Origin: Betaproteobacteria bacterium UBA1934
Lineage (GTDB): Bacteria > Pseudomonadota > Gammaproteobacteria > Burkholderiales > Rhodocyclaceae
NCBI GenBank assembly: GCA_002337055.1
Contig: DDFG01000005.1
Coordinates: forward strand, 1,078,222-1,142,221
Direction of reading: 5' to 3'
Length of the DNA: 64,000 nt
Part shown: in pieces, positions 33,294-43,346 of the stretch
How positions within the stretch are numbered: position 1 is the stretch's first letter
How the letters are laid out: every line of letters begins with the position of its first letter
Program-made: the position numbers and the translations under genes
Notes under the pieces: generated by a model
What the model saw: only the letters and a program-made list of their open reading frames with translations
What the model was told of the DNA's origin: nothing
The model's database searches: none

Positions 33294-35573
33294 TTAAATA
33301 TGGCGGGCGATCCACGCTTGCCCGAGGGCGATGCCGCCGTCGTTGGGCGGGGCTTGCCGCGCTTCCAGCAAGTTAAGACCGTATTTGGCGAGGTGTGTTC
33401 GCAGCGCCGTCATTAACACGCGGTTGAGCGCACAGCCCCCGCCGCAGGCGATGTGCGCCAGACCAAGCTGCGCGGCGGCTACCCGCGCCCAGTCGGCCAG
33501 CGCGGCGGCTACCGTGGAATGGAAGAGTGCGGCGCCATAGGACACATCGTCGCAATCTGCGAGCAAGGATAACAGGCGCGAAAAATCCGGCCCTTGACCT
33601 GGAACAAATGCCTCGGGCAATGGAGGGGCGGCGCCGTGGCGAGCGGCGAGACCCTCCAGTTCCATGGCTGCCTGGCCTTCGTAACGCATCACCGAGCGCA
33701 AGCCGAGCAGGCCGGCGGCGGCGTCGAACAGGCGGCCAAGGCTGCTGGTAGGCGGACAGTTGAGGTGCTTGGCCAGCATCTGCGCCAGCCGCGCGCCGTC
33801 GTGGCCGGGATGACGGCGCGCGATGAAGTCGGCGACGTCGCCGCCACGATCGCAGGCAGCCAGCGCGCTGCCCGCCATGCGCCAGGGTTCGCGCGCGGCG
33901 CGGTCGCCGCCGGGCAGCGCCAATTCTGGCAAGTGACCGAGGCGTTCGCAGTCGGCGCCATCGAAAAGCAGCAATTCGCCACCCCACAACCCCCCGTCCG
34001 AGCCGAGCCCGACGCCGTCGAGCGCCAACCCGAGCAGCGGCTCGGTGTGGCCGTGTTCGGCGGCAATGGCGGCGATATGGGCGTGGTGATGGCCGACGGC
34101 GAACGCCGGAATGCCGCGCTCGGCGGCATAGGCAGTGGCCAGCCGGGTCGAGGCGAAATCGGGGTGCAGGTCGTGCGCGACGAGTTCCGGTTGTACGTCG
34201 AGAATGGCCAGCAGGTGTTCGACGACTTCTTCCTGAAAGCCGATGGCAGCGGCGTTTTCGAGCCCGCCGATATGTTGCGACAGAAAGGCTTCACGCCCTT
34301 TCATGACGCAGACGGTGTTTTTCAGATAGGCGCCGAAAGCGAGCACGGTCGGGCCGTCCGCCGCGAGCGGGATAGGCACCGGCGTATAGCCACGCGCGCG
34401 GCGAATGAAGGCTGGAGCACCGCCGGGCGTGGCGAAGGCGACGCTGTCGTCGCAACGCACCACGATGTCGCGGTCGTGCACCAGAAAGGCGTCGGCAATG
34501 CCGGACAGCCTTTCAAGCGCTTCGTCGTTGTCGATGACCAGCGGTTCGCCCTGCGGGTTGGCGCTGGTCATGACCAGCAGCATGTCGTGCGGGGCGTTGA
34601 GCCAGTCGGATCCGGCGGGGCGTCCGGCGGCTTCGTGCCAGAGCAACAGGTGCAGCGGCGTGGTCGGCAGCATGGTGCCGATCCAGCCCAGACCCGGCGC
34701 GATGTCGGGCAGGTCGGTCGAGCCCTTGCGGCATAGCACGATGGGCGCGGCGGCGCTTTGCAACAGCGCGAGGGCGTCGCCATCGATTTCGGCGAGGCCT
34801 GTAAAGGCTGCGGCGTTCAGGCCCATGACGGCGAAGGGCTTTTCTTCGCGCGCCTTGCGTTCGCGCAGACGGGAAACCGTGCCGGCGTTCCAGGCGTCGC
34901 AGGCAAGGTGAAAGCCACCGAGGCCCTTGAGGGCGACGATTTCGCCGGCCAGCAGGCGGTGCAGGGTCTCGGCCACGGGGTCGCCTGCCACCGGCTGGCC
35001 GTCGGCGTCGAGCAGGCTCAGGTGCGGGCCGCACTCGGGGCAGCAGGTGGTCTCGGCGTGAAAGCGGCGGTCGGCCGGGTCGGTGTATTCGCCGTGGCAG
35101 GGCGGACAGAGCGGGAAGCCGGCGAGGCTGGTGCTGGCGCGATCGTAGGGGATGCTGCGGCTGACCGTGTAGCGCGGGCCGCAATGGGTGCAGGTGGTGA
35201 AGGCGTAGCGCCAGCGTCGGCCATGCGGGTTGCAGATATCGGCGATGCACTCGGGGCAGAGGGCGGCGTCGGGGCCGATGGCTGTGGCGACCGGGCCGCT
35301 GCCGCTGTCGATGATGCTGAAATCGCTCAATTTGGCGGGTGACGCGGGGATGCTCTCCAGACTGTCGATGCGCGCCAGACGTGGCAGTTCGCGCGGAAGA
35401 CGGTCGATCAGCGCGGCGAGGGCGGCTTCGCTGCCGTGCGCTTCGATATCGACGCCTTCGCCATCGTTCCTGACCCAGCCGGTCAGGCCGAGTTCATGCG
35501 CCAGCCTCCAGACGTAGGGGCGGAAGCCGACGCCCTGCACCAACCCGCGAACGCGGAGGCGTCTGTGCTTCAT
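33294..35573 (-). CDS. hypF: Carbamoyltransferase HypF
   Basis: The 759-residue enzyme begins [22 protein letters not shown]. Domains in order are an acylphosphatase (1-90), two zinc-finger pairs of cysteines (about 105-185: [21 protein letters not shown]), a YrdC-like domain (about 200-385) and a Kae1-like domain with [14 protein letters not shown]. It makes carbamoyl-adenylate from carbamoyl phosphate and ATP and hands the group to HypE. The ATG at 35573 overlaps hypB by four bases. Confidence 0.96.
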   Translation of the reverse strand: MKHRRLRVRGLVQGVGFRPYVWRLAHELGLTGWVRNDGEGVDIEAHGSEAALAALIDRLPRELPRLARIDSLESIPASPAKLSDFSIIDSGSGPVATAIGPDAALCPECIADICNPHGRRWRYAFTTCTHCGPRYTVSRSIPYDRASTSLAGFPLCPPCHGEYTDPADRRFHAETTCCPECGPHLSLLDADGQPVAGDPVAETLHRLLAGEIVALKGLGGFHLACDAWNAGTVSRLRERKAREEKPFAVMGLNAAAFTGLAEIDGDALALLQSAAAPIVLCRKGSTDLPDIAPGLGWIGTMLPTTPLHLLLWHEAAGRPAGSDWLNAPHDMLLVMTSANPQGEPLVIDNDEALERLSGIADAFLVHDRDIVVRCDDSVAFATPGGAPAFIRRARGYTPVPIPLAADGPTVLAFGAYLKNTVCVMKGREAFLSQHIGGLENAAAIGFQEEVVEHLLAILDVQPELVAHDLHPDFASTRLATAYAAERGIPAFAVGHHHAHIAAIAAEHGHTEPLLGLALDGVGLGSDGGLWGGELLLFDGADCERLGHLPELALPGGDRAAREPWRMAGSALAACDRGGDVADFIARRHPGHDGARLAQMLAKHLNCPPTSSLGRLFDAAAGLLGLRSVMRYEGQAAMELEGLAARHGAAPPLPEAFVPGQGPDFSRLLSLLADCDDVSYGAALFHSTVAAALADWARVAAAQLGLAHIACGGGCALNRVLMTALRTHLAKYGLNLLEARQAPPNDGGIALGQAWIARHI

Positions 35574-36619
35574 TGGCCGGCGAGTTGGCGCTCCAGCTCG
35601 GCGATGCGCTTCTTCAGGCCATCCACCGTCTCGCCATGCTTGCCGCGCTGCGCTTCCAGCCCGGCCTCGATCCAGGAAATCCAGGCCGAGAGGCCGTCGC
35701 CGGTGGTCGCCGAGACGCGAAAGATGGTGATGTCCGGATTGACCCGACGGGCATTCTCTTCGGCCAGATCGGCGTTGAAATCGAGATATGGCAGCAGATC
35801 GCACTTGTTCAGCAGCATTACGTCAGCGGCGCGGAACATATCCGGGTATTTGAGCGGCTTATCCTCGCCTTCGGTGACCGAGAGGATCGCCACCTTGTGG
35901 TGTTCGCCGAGATCGAATGCGGCGGGGCACACCAGATTGCCGACGTTTTCGATCAGGAACAGCGATTCGTCGGCGGGTTGCAGGCGTTCCAGCGCGTGGC
36001 CGACCATATGGGCGTCGAGGTGGCAGCCTTTGCCGGTGTTGATCTGCACTGCCGCAACGCCCGTGGCGCGAATGCGTTCGGCGTCGTTGGAGGTCTGCTG
36101 ATCACCCTCGACGACACTGATCGTCACTGTGTCCTTCAGCGTGTCGATGGTCTTGCAGAGCAGTGTCGTCTTGCCCGAACCGGGGCTGGAGACGAGGTTG
36201 AGCGCAAAGATGCCGCGTTCGTCCAGCCAGGCGCGGTTCTCGCGGGCATAACCGTCGTTCTTGGAAAGGATGTCGCGCTCGATCTGCACCATACGCGCCT
36301 GGGTCATTCCCGGCGCGTGGGCGTGCGCGGGGCCGGCGCCGAAATCGAGATCGCCGCCGACGGCGTGTTCATGATGATGGTGATGGGCGTGGTCGCCGGT
36401 GTGCACATGCGCGTGGCTGTGGATCGAGCCGTCGGCATGGGTATGCGCATGTTCGTGCGCGTCGTGCGAATGATCGTGCGGATGGGCGTGTTCGTGGTCG
36501 TCCTCGTGGGCATGGCTGTGCGTATGCACCGTGCCGTCGGCGTGAACGTGCGTATGCTCATGGGCGTGGCCGCCCTCGATCTTGGTTTCACCTTGGCCGC
36601 AGCCGCAGACTGTACACAT
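35570..36619 (-). CDS. hypB: Nickel insertion GTPase HypB (His-rich)
   Basis: A 349-residue protein. Residues 1-8 hold the high-affinity nickel motif CTVCGCGQ, residues about 18-101 are a long His-rich segment with dozens of histidines for nickel storage, and the GTPase domain begins near residue 140 with the G1 loop [11 protein letters not shown] and zinc/nickel cysteines later. HypB delivers nickel to the hydrogenase with HypA. It is the first gene of the hypBFCD unit; hypA is not upstream. Divergent from glmS. Confidence 0.96.
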   Translation of the reverse strand: MCTVCGCGQGETKIEGGHAHEHTHVHADGTVHTHSHAHEDDHEHAHPHDHSHDAHEHAHTHADGSIHSHAHVHTGDHAHHHHHEHAVGGDLDFGAGPAHAHAPGMTQARMVQIERDILSKNDGYARENRAWLDERGIFALNLVSSPGSGKTTLLCKTIDTLKDTVTISVVEGDQQTSNDAERIRATGVAAVQINTGKGCHLDAHMVGHALERLQPADESLFLIENVGNLVCPAAFDLGEHHKVAILSVTEGEDKPLKYPDMFRAADVMLLNKCDLLPYLDFNADLAEENARRVNPDITIFRVSATTGDGLSAWISWIEAGLEAQRGKHGETVDGLKKRIAELERQLAGQ

Positions 36620-36727
36620 GCTTTTCTCCTGAATTCAGCGGGGCGGGTAGTGCCCATCTCTCTATCCGACAGTATGGGAGTCCGGGCGCCGCCGTCAAGC
36701 ATTGCCGCGAATGCACATTTTGACGCT

Positions 36728-36735
36728 GCTATAAT
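36728..36735 (+). promoter_or_regulatory. Extended -10 promoter of glmS
   Basis: TGCTATAAT (36728-36735 covers GCTATAAT) is an extended -10 match about 37 bases before the glmS ATG. No good -35 is spaced correctly; the TTGACG right upstream is too close. A GGGAGAAG ribosome site precedes the ATG. Confidence 0.5.
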
Positions 36736-36772
36736 CAGCGACCATTGACCCATCGCCCAACGGGAGAAGCCT

Positions 36773-38599
36773 ATGTGTGGCATCGTCGCCGCCGCCGCGC
36801 GCGGTCGCAATATCGTTCCGGTTCTGATCGAAGGCTTGAAGCGGCTGGAATATCGCGGTTACGACTCGGCCGGTCTGGCCGTGCTACGCGAAGGTCGCCT
36901 TGAGCGCGTGCGCTCGGTGGGCCGCGTCGCCGAACTGGAGGTACTTTCCGCCGGTATCGAGACCGGCAGCGGCATTTCGCACACACGCTGGGCGACGCAC
37001 GGCGTGCCGAGCGAGCGCAATGCGCATCCGCACATTTCGTCCGGGCTGGCGGTGGTCCATAACGGCATCATCGAGAACTACGAGGCGCTGGGTGCCGAAT
37101 TGCGCGCCAAAGGCTATGTGTTCGAGTCGGAAACCGATACCGAAACCATCGCACACCTGATTACCGATGCGCTGAAGAACGTGCCCGATCTCTTTACCGC
37201 CGTGCGGCTGGCTGCACAGCGCCTGCAAGGCGCCTACGCCATCGCCGTGGTGCAGCAGGACAACCCCGAAACCGTGGTTGTCGCGCGCGAAGGTTCGCCG
37301 CTGCTGCTCGGTCTGGGCGACGACGGCAACTACGCCGCCTCCGACGCCTCGGCGCTGCTGCAAGTGACCCGGCGCATGGTCTATCTCGACAACGGCGACG
37401 TCGCCGAACTGACGCCGACCAGCCACCGTATCGCGCGCATCGACGGCACGCCGGTCGAACGCAAGGAAACCCTGTCGCAACTCTCGGCCGATGCGGTCGA
37501 ACTGGGCAATTTCCGGCATTACATGCAGAAGGAGATTTTCGAGCAGCCGGACGCGCTGGCCAACACGCTCGAAATGGTCATCGCTGCGCGTAGCATTCAG
37601 CCGGGCCTGTTCGGGGCGCAAGCGGCGGAGGTGCTCTCCGGCATCGAGAGCATCCTGATTCTCGCCTGCGGCACCAGCGCCCACGCCGGCATGACCGCCC
37701 GCTACTGGCTGGAGGGCATCGCCGGCTTGCCGACCACCGTCGAAGTGGCGAGCGAATATCGTTACCGCGATTCCGTGCCCAACCCGCGCCAGCTTGTCAT
37801 CGCCATCTCCCAATCGGGCGAAACGGCGGATACGCTGGCGGCGCTCCGCCACGCCATCGAACTCGGCCAGCCGCGTACGCTGGCGCTCTGCAATGTGCCG
37901 GAATCGGCGATCGTGCGCGAAACAGCACTACGCTTCATCACCCGCGCCGGCCCGGAAATTGGCGTTGCCTCGACCAAAGCCTTCACCACCCAACTCGCCT
38001 CGCTGTTCGTGCTGACGCTGGTGTTGGCCAAGCTGCGCGGACGACTCGCGCCGGAGCAGGAAGCCGGTCACCTGCAAGCCCTGCGCCATCTGCCGGCGGC
38101 GGTGGCCGACGTGCTCAAGCTTGAACCGGCCATCGAAGCCTGGTCACGCCATTTTGCCGACAAGAAACACGCGCTCTTCCTCGGTCGCGGCCGCCACTAC
38201 CCGATCGCGCTGGAAGGCGCGCTGAAACTGAAGGAAATCTCCTACATCCACGCCGAGGCCTACCCGTCGGGGGAGTTGAAACATGGCCCGCTGGCGCTGG
38301 TCGACCGCGAAATGCCGGTCATCGCCGTGGCGCCCAACGATCAGTTGCTCGACAAGCTGAAATCCAACTTGCAGGAAGTCCGCGCCCGCGGCGGCGAACT
38401 CTATGTGTTCGCCGATGCCGACAGCCACCTGGCTGAAAGCGAAGGCACCCACCTGATCAAGCTGCCCGAGCACTACGGTCAACTCTCGGCCATATTGCAC
38501 GTCGTACCATTGCAGTTACTGGCCTACCACGTTGCTCTAGTCAAGGGGACAGATGTCGACAAACCGCGCAATCTGGCAAAGAGCGTGACGGTTGAGTAG
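36773..38599 (+). CDS. glmS: Glutamine-fructose-6-phosphate aminotransferase GlmS
   Basis: The 608-residue enzyme makes glucosamine-6-phosphate for peptidoglycan and lipopolysaccharide. It starts [13 protein letters not shown] with Cys2 as the N-terminal nucleophile of the glutaminase domain, contains two SIS sugar-isomerase domains ([18 protein letters not shown]) and ends in [15 protein letters not shown], the conserved tail that is the Tn7 target in many bacteria. Length and motifs are standard. Confidence 0.97.
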   Translation: MCGIVAAAARGRNIVPVLIEGLKRLEYRGYDSAGLAVLREGRLERVRSVGRVAELEVLSAGIETGSGISHTRWATHGVPSERNAHPHISSGLAVVHNGIIENYEALGAELRAKGYVFESETDTETIAHLITDALKNVPDLFTAVRLAAQRLQGAYAIAVVQQDNPETVVVAREGSPLLLGLGDDGNYAASDASALLQVTRRMVYLDNGDVAELTPTSHRIARIDGTPVERKETLSQLSADAVELGNFRHYMQKEIFEQPDALANTLEMVIAARSIQPGLFGAQAAEVLSGIESILILACGTSAHAGMTARYWLEGIAGLPTTVEVASEYRYRDSVPNPRQLVIAISQSGETADTLAALRHAIELGQPRTLALCNVPESAIVRETALRFITRAGPEIGVASTKAFTTQLASLFVLTLVLAKLRGRLAPEQEAGHLQALRHLPAAVADVLKLEPAIEAWSRHFADKKHALFLGRGRHYPIALEGALKLKEISYIHAEAYPSGELKHGPLALVDREMPVIAVAPNDQLLDKLKSNLQEVRARGGELYVFADADSHLAESEGTHLIKLPEHYGQLSAILHVVPLQLLAYHVALVKGTDVDKPRNLAKSVTVE

Positions 38600-38630
38600 A
38601 ACAGATTGGACATTCTTGAAGAGCAGGGAA
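38552..38630 (+). other. Potential Tn7-type attachment site at the glmS 3' end
   Basis: The last codons of glmS encode the highly conserved [11 protein letters not shown] tail recognised by TnsD-family proteins in Tn7-like transposons; insertion occurs about 25 bases past the stop. No Tn7 end repeats or tns genes were found, but an AT-richer islet begins exactly here. Confidence 0.35.
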
Positions 38631-39182
38631 TAGTCGGTTCCGAGCGCAGAAAGTCGCAAATTCGGACAAGATGGGAAGGTGAGCCGCCTGCTCCTACATT
38701 GGGGCAGGTGCGATCATCTCTATCTGCAAGTCAAACGAACGGGTCTGTAGGTGAGGCAACTTGAGTATGGTGGGCCGCATACCAAGTCATCGTCAGACGT
38801 GCAGTGATTTCGTATACCAGAATCGAAGTGACAACCTTGAACAAGGTCAGGCTAGTGAGACTCGTCGCAAGTGGACCGGAAACACCGTGATCCAGCGCAT
38901 ACACCAAGTAAAAATTGAGCCAATTCTACGAACTGGATGTCGGGCGAGAAGGCGGGTGGCCGGCAACTGTCGTCTCAGCAGACTGGTTTAAACGGCGCAT
39001 GCCGAATATCGCCGATCAAACGTTGAGGAGACTGCGTTGGATAACTATTGAAGACTGCTGTTACAAGTACATGGGTTATCGTTACGACCGATTGGCGGGT
39101 GCGGTTTGATGCGCATAAAGTCAAGCGTTATGAGCCATCCAATTCACGAATTTGCGAGCAAACTAGCCGCCGAATCACGCCA
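38600..39182. other. Gene-poor, compositionally atypical stretch after glmS
   Basis: About 580 bases with visibly lower GC than the flanks. No convincing gene: short frames at 38761-38991 and 38915-39109 lack ribosome sites and homology I recognise. A segment at 38905-38935 resembles the start of the protease gene at 39177-39205 (both would encode KIEPIL), suggesting a degenerate duplicated gene start. Confidence 0.5.
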
Positions 39183-39920
39183 ATGAAGATCGAGCCGATT
39201 TTGCTGACGACGGTCAGCGTACAAACATTTGCAGGTAATCGACCCTTAACCAATGCCACAGGGTTTTTCTTTGAAAGGGAAAGGAGACTGTTTCTGATTA
39301 CCTGTCGCCACGTTTTTTTTGACTCACTGAACGAACACCACCCGGATCGGATCGAAATCGAGCTACACATTGGAGAAGAACATTTATCCCAGTCGACTTG
39401 TTATTCCATCATGCTTTACAACAACGGAATAAAGTTGTGGCAGACATGTTCGGATACGGCCGGTGAAGTCGATATTGCTGCGATTGAAATCTCACGGGCG
39501 TGCCTCCCATCTGACGTGGTTTATAGTGCGTTCTCACCGGAGCATTTGGCGCAGCCGCGAGATTCGCTCGAGGTTGGACATTCGGTTGTTGTTGTGGGCT
39601 ATCCGCTGGGTTTTCAGGACCATCTGCATCATCTACCAGTTGCGCGCCAGGCAGTTATTGCGTCTTCGTTCGGATTGCGTTTCCAGGGTCAAGGTTATTT
39701 TCTGACCGATGCCAGAACCCATAGAGGGACAAGTGGCGCACCTGTTGTAGCTCGTGCCGAGCGGATGGATGCGACGAAATTGCCATGGATATTGCTTGGA
39801 ATTCACTCTTCTCGACTGGACATGGGGACTCGCGACCTCGTTCTCGACGAGGCATTGGGGTTGAACTGCGTGTGGTATTCAGATGCGCTGATGAGATTGA
39901 CGGAAATGGCATTTTCTTAG
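39183..39920 (+). CDS. Cytosolic trypsin-like serine protease
   Basis: The 245-residue protein has no signal peptide yet carries a chymotrypsin-fold catalytic triad: His43 in TCRHVF, Asp97 in EVDIAAIE and Ser184 in RGTSGAPV. Single-domain cytosolic trypsin-like proteases of this type occur sporadically in bacteria, sometimes in defence or stress islands. The ATG at 39183 is the last good start before the conserved domain; the upstream extension looks random. The gene is AT-richer than its neighbours, consistent with acquisition. The substrate is unknown. Confidence 0.75.
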   Translation: MKIEPILLTTVSVQTFAGNRPLTNATGFFFERERRLFLITCRHVFFDSLNEHHPDRIEIELHIGEEHLSQSTCYSIMLYNNGIKLWQTCSDTAGEVDIAAIEISRACLPSDVVYSAFSPEHLAQPRDSLEVGHSVVVVGYPLGFQDHLHHLPVARQAVIASSFGLRFQGQGYFLTDARTHRGTSGAPVVARAERMDATKLPWILLGIHSSRLDMGTRDLVLDEALGLNCVWYSDALMRLTEMAFS

Positions 39921-39933
39921 GGCAATATCGCTC

Positions 39934-40854
39934 TCAGAAATAGGTAAACCGGCTGCCGCCTGCCAATTTTGAACGATACATTGCGCTATCGGCCCGCGCC
40001 ATCAGCAATATCGGATCATTACCATCGTTTGGAAAGACCGCGACCCCCACGCTCACCGAAATGGAGGTCTCCCGATTGCCGGAAGCTATTGGGTGTTCAA
40101 TTTCGGAGATCACTCGTTGCAGCGTGTCGTTGCACTCCTGGACGTTAGAGAGTCCCCACAGCAGCAGAACGAACTCATCGCCTCCTACCCTCGCCACAGT
40201 GTCCCCGTTCCGAACAGATCGGTGCAAGCGTGCGGTAACCTCGACCAGAACGGCGTCTCCTGCTTCGTGTCCGTAGGTGTCGTTTGTGGACTTGAATCCG
40301 TCGAGATCGAGATAGCAAATTGCCAACACGAGACCCGTCCGCATCGATTGCGCCATGGCTTGATGCAAGCGATCAAAGAGGAGGGCGCGATTGGGCAAGC
40401 CGGTCAGCTGATCATGGGTGGCATTCCGCTGCCACTCCTGTTGCTGCACTTTCATGGAAGTCACATCCGCCATGATTGCGAGATAGTGCGAGACCTCACC
40501 CAGCCCATTGCAAATTGCGGAAATATTCAGGCGGGCTGCGAACAATTCACCCGTTTTCTTGCGATTCCAGAGTTCCCCGTGCCATTCGCCGGTGTTCAGC
40601 AAATCCGCCCAGATGGCGTCAAAAAAAATCTTGTCTTGTAAGCCAGAGCTGAGCGCCCGAGGCGTTTTTCCAAGCAATTCATGCTTGCAATAGCCAGAAA
40701 TCTTGCAATACGTGGGATTGACTGCAACGATCCGTTCGCATGCATCGGTAATGCATATTCCTTCGCTTGAGTTATTGAAGAGGGAGTCGGCAATGCGCAA
40801 CCGAAGATCTTCTGGCCACTCGTTGGCAATTTGTGACGGATGGCAAATATTCAT
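39934..40854 (-). CDS. PAS-GGDEF diguanylate cyclase
   Basis: A 306-residue soluble protein with a PAS/PAC domain (about 20-140; ICITDACERIVAVNPTYCKISGY) and a C-terminal GGDEF domain with the intact RVGGDEFV active site. It should make cyclic di-GMP in response to a PAS-detected signal. The ATG at 40854 has a strong GAGGGAGAAGAA leader. No I-site RxxD is evident upstream of GGDEF. Composition resembles the preceding protease gene, so both may be one acquired block. Confidence 0.9.
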   Translation of the reverse strand: MNICHPSQIANEWPEDLRLRIADSLFNNSSEGICITDACERIVAVNPTYCKISGYCKHELLGKTPRALSSGLQDKIFFDAIWADLLNTGEWHGELWNRKKTGELFAARLNISAICNGLGEVSHYLAIMADVTSMKVQQQEWQRNATHDQLTGLPNRALLFDRLHQAMAQSMRTGLVLAICYLDLDGFKSTNDTYGHEAGDAVLVEVTARLHRSVRNGDTVARVGGDEFVLLLWGLSNVQECNDTLQRVISEIEHPIASGNRETSISVSVGVAVFPNDGNDPILLMARADSAMYRSKLAGGSRFTYF

Positions 40855-41086
40855 TTCTTCTCCCTCGCTATGGCGGGAGAGCATAGCCTACTCCAAACTT
40901 TCACGAGCGCAGCGGAAAGTGTCTGTTTCGCCCGACGGAGGGGGGCTTCCTTGCACTACGATGGCTAAACGCAACGATTTCGGAAAGCCTGTTCCTCATT
41001 CAGGGGTTTGATTCCGATATTCCTGCAACGCATACGGTACATTCCGGCAGAGGGTTACCGGTGGATGTACTGCAGACAGTATTTTT

Positions 41087-43039
41087 TCACCCAAGTTGCT
41101 CCGATGAATTCCCCATCACCTTCCATCGTCTGTATAGCGTATTTCGGCTGATACCGAGCCGGCGGGCAGCTTGGGTCATGTTGCCATGGCTAAGTGCAAT
41201 GGCATGCCGGATGGCGGCTTCGGAGATGGCATGCAGGCTGGTATTGGTGACGGCCAGCAGCGATCTATTGCTGATCTCGAGGTAGGTATCGTTCGTTTGA
41301 CGGAATTCCTCGGCCAGATCGTCTGGCAAGTGTTCCCAGCGGATTTCGTCCTCATCGTCGTCGAGCAAGGCACAGGCAGTCCGCAGGGCATTGGCGAGTT
41401 GGCGAAGATTGCCGGGCCAGGCGTAGGTGGCAAAGGCGGTTTCGACCTCGAGCGCCAGCTTAACGGTATGTGTCGGGCGATTTTCGTGCAGCATGCGGGC
41501 GACTACGCCGAGGAAGTCACTGCGATCTCTGAGAGGAGGCAGCATCAATGTCAGGCCGTTGATGCGGTAGTAGAGGTCGGAGCGGAAGCGTCCGGCCAGC
41601 ATTTCTTCCTTGAGGTTGCGGTGGGTAGCGCAAACCAGCACGAAGTCGACCGCGACCGGTTGGCCGCCGCCCACCGGCACGACTTCGCGCTCCTGCAGAA
41701 CGCGCAGCAGACGTGCCTGTTGTGGCAGAGGCATGTCGCCGATTTCGTCGAGAAAGAGGGTGCCACCGTTGGCCGAACGGATGCGCCCTGGGCTGCCTTC
41801 GCGGCGGGCGCCGGAAAAGGCGCCAGGTGTATAGCCGAAGAGTTCCGCCTCGATCAGGCTCTCGGGCAGCGTCGCACAGTTGACGGCAACAAACGGTTTG
41901 CCGCGCCTGGGGCCTGCGTCGTGAAAGGCGCGTGCAAAGAGTTCCTTGCCGGCGCCAGATTCGCCGCGCAGCAACAGCGCGATGGGTTTGCCGAGAATAC
42001 GTCGGGCTTTGTCGATAGCTGAGCGGATGGCCGTATCGCCGCTGTCGAGCGGCTCGAAGGCGTCGGTCGTGACGCGTGGCAGCGCGGGCGGCACGAACAC
42101 CCGCCGGGCGGTTTTGCCCGGTTCCACCCGCAGGTAGAGGCGGTCGCCCTGCGCGGGATATACCTGCATGATCTCGCCGGGCCGGTGCCGATCCCAGTCG
42201 GCGAGGTCGTTCGCCTTCAGGCGGAGCAGTTGCGTGACCGGCTGGCCGATCAGCAGGCGTGCCGGCAGCCCGAGTAGGGCGAGGCCCGCGGGGTTCGCGC
42301 CGGCGATGACGCCGGCCTCGTCGATGGCCAGTACGCCCTCGGCAATGGTGCCGATGCCTTCGGGCAGGCGATGCAGGCGCAGACGCATGGCGGCGCCGTG
42401 TCGGGCCTCGAAGAGGCGATTTTCGATCATCTGGGCGGCAGCCCTGACTAGGCCGAAGGTGTGTGGATGGCGGCTGCGAAAGTCGCCGGAAATGTCGAGT
42501 ACGCCCAGCAACTGGCCGTCAGGACCACTTACTGGTGCCGCGGCGCAGGTCAGAAAGCCGTTTCGTTCGAGGAAATGCTCGAAGCCATGCACGACAACCG
42601 GCGCTTGCTCCGCCACCGCGGTGCCGATGGCATTGGTGCCGCGCTGGACTTCGTTCCAGCTCATGCCGGGTGCCAGGGCGACGCGGTCGGCGCGGTGCAG
42701 AAAATCGGCATCGCCCAGGGCGCGGATGAGCATGCCGCGGTCGTCGGCGAGGATCACCATGCTGCCAGAATCGCGGGTTTGCGCCTGCACATACTGCATG
42801 ACCGGCAGCGCGTGTGCGACGAGTTCCTGCCGGCGTTCGGTGGCTTGCGCGATGTCAAGAATGTCGCTGGGTAGGGGTTCGGCGAAGCGGTGGGCCGGGT
42901 TCAGCCCGGCATCGAGGCAGCGCCGCCATGATCGCGCGACAACTGTGCCGACCAGTTCCGGGGGCGGCATTTCGCCGTGATCGAGAAATTGCTGTCGGGC
43001 ATGGCGCAGCAGCCTCCCGGGCTGATGGGGTGTCAGCAT
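41087..43039 (-). CDS. AcoR-type sigma-54-dependent transcriptional activator
   Basis: The 650-residue regulator contains an N-terminal GAF-like sensor, a PAS domain (about 215-300), the AAA+ sigma-54 activation domain (Walker A GESGAGKE, GAFSGA loop instead of GAFTGA) and a C-terminal Fis-type helix-turn-helix (NMTQAARRLGISRNTLYRRW). It resembles AcoR, which controls acetoin or alcohol catabolism. The ATG at 43039 has GGAGGAGA upstream. It is divergent from the aldehyde dehydrogenase, whose -24/-12 promoter it probably activates. Confidence 0.9.
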   Translation of the reverse strand: MLTPHQPGRLLRHARQQFLDHGEMPPPELVGTVVARSWRRCLDAGLNPAHRFAEPLPSDILDIAQATERRQELVAHALPVMQYVQAQTRDSGSMVILADDRGMLIRALGDADFLHRADRVALAPGMSWNEVQRGTNAIGTAVAEQAPVVVHGFEHFLERNGFLTCAAAPVSGPDGQLLGVLDISGDFRSRHPHTFGLVRAAAQMIENRLFEARHGAAMRLRLHRLPEGIGTIAEGVLAIDEAGVIAGANPAGLALLGLPARLLIGQPVTQLLRLKANDLADWDRHRPGEIMQVYPAQGDRLYLRVEPGKTARRVFVPPALPRVTTDAFEPLDSGDTAIRSAIDKARRILGKPIALLLRGESGAGKELFARAFHDAGPRRGKPFVAVNCATLPESLIEAELFGYTPGAFSGARREGSPGRIRSANGGTLFLDEIGDMPLPQQARLLRVLQEREVVPVGGGQPVAVDFVLVCATHRNLKEEMLAGRFRSDLYYRINGLTLMLPPLRDRSDFLGVVARMLHENRPTHTVKLALEVETAFATYAWPGNLRQLANALRTACALLDDDEDEIRWEHLPDDLAEEFRQTNDTYLEISNRSLLAVTNTSLHAISEAAIRHAIALSHGNMTQAARRLGISRNTLYRRWKVMGNSSEQLG

Positions 43040-43159
43040 CGTGTCTCCTCCGATGGTATTGCCCACCTGGGGTGGGTCTGGTGTGTACCGGATCAGACAA
43101 CGGGCGGTGCGCCAAGTTTCCGTATCACCTTTAAATGGTTGAGAACGTTGTCGCGCGCT

Positions 43160-43182
43160 GTGTCACATCGGGACGGTGTCAC
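43160..43182. promoter_or_regulatory. Tandem GTGTCAC sites, possible enhancer for the AcoR-type activator
   Basis: GTGTCAC occurs at 43160-43166 and again at 43176-43182 (16-base period), about 100 bases upstream of the sigma-54 promoter, where an activator would be expected to bind. The pair is a candidate enhancer; the binding protein is inferred. Confidence 0.4.
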
Positions 43183-43271
43183 GAAATGGGGCGTTTCAGG
43201 CTACGTTTCCAGGGTTTGAATGCTTGAGTGTTTTTGTCTTGTATTCAAGGGGTTGGGGCCGCTCGACAGGG

Positions 43272-43288
43272 CTGGCCCGCTTTGTGCA
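43272..43288 (+). promoter_or_regulatory. Sigma-54 (-24/-12) promoter of the aldehyde dehydrogenase gene
   Basis: CTGGCCCGCTTTGTGCA has GG and GC ten bases apart and matches the sigma-54 consensus TGGCAC-N5-TTGC at the key positions. It places transcription near 43299, about 48 bases before the ATG, with a GAGGAG ribosome site between. Confidence 0.7.
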
Positions 43289-43346
43289 GAAGAATCGTAC
43301 GGCGCCGCGTTCGACGGCGCTGTCGTTCAACAGAGGAGACACAATA

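Noticed and set aside
36720..36735. TTGACG next to TATAAT before glmS as a -35/-10 pair
   Set aside because: The spacing is only four bases; an extended -10 promoter is more likely.
38761..39109. Short plus-strand frames after glmS as genes
   Set aside because: They lack ribosome sites and recognisable domains and overlap each other in different frames.
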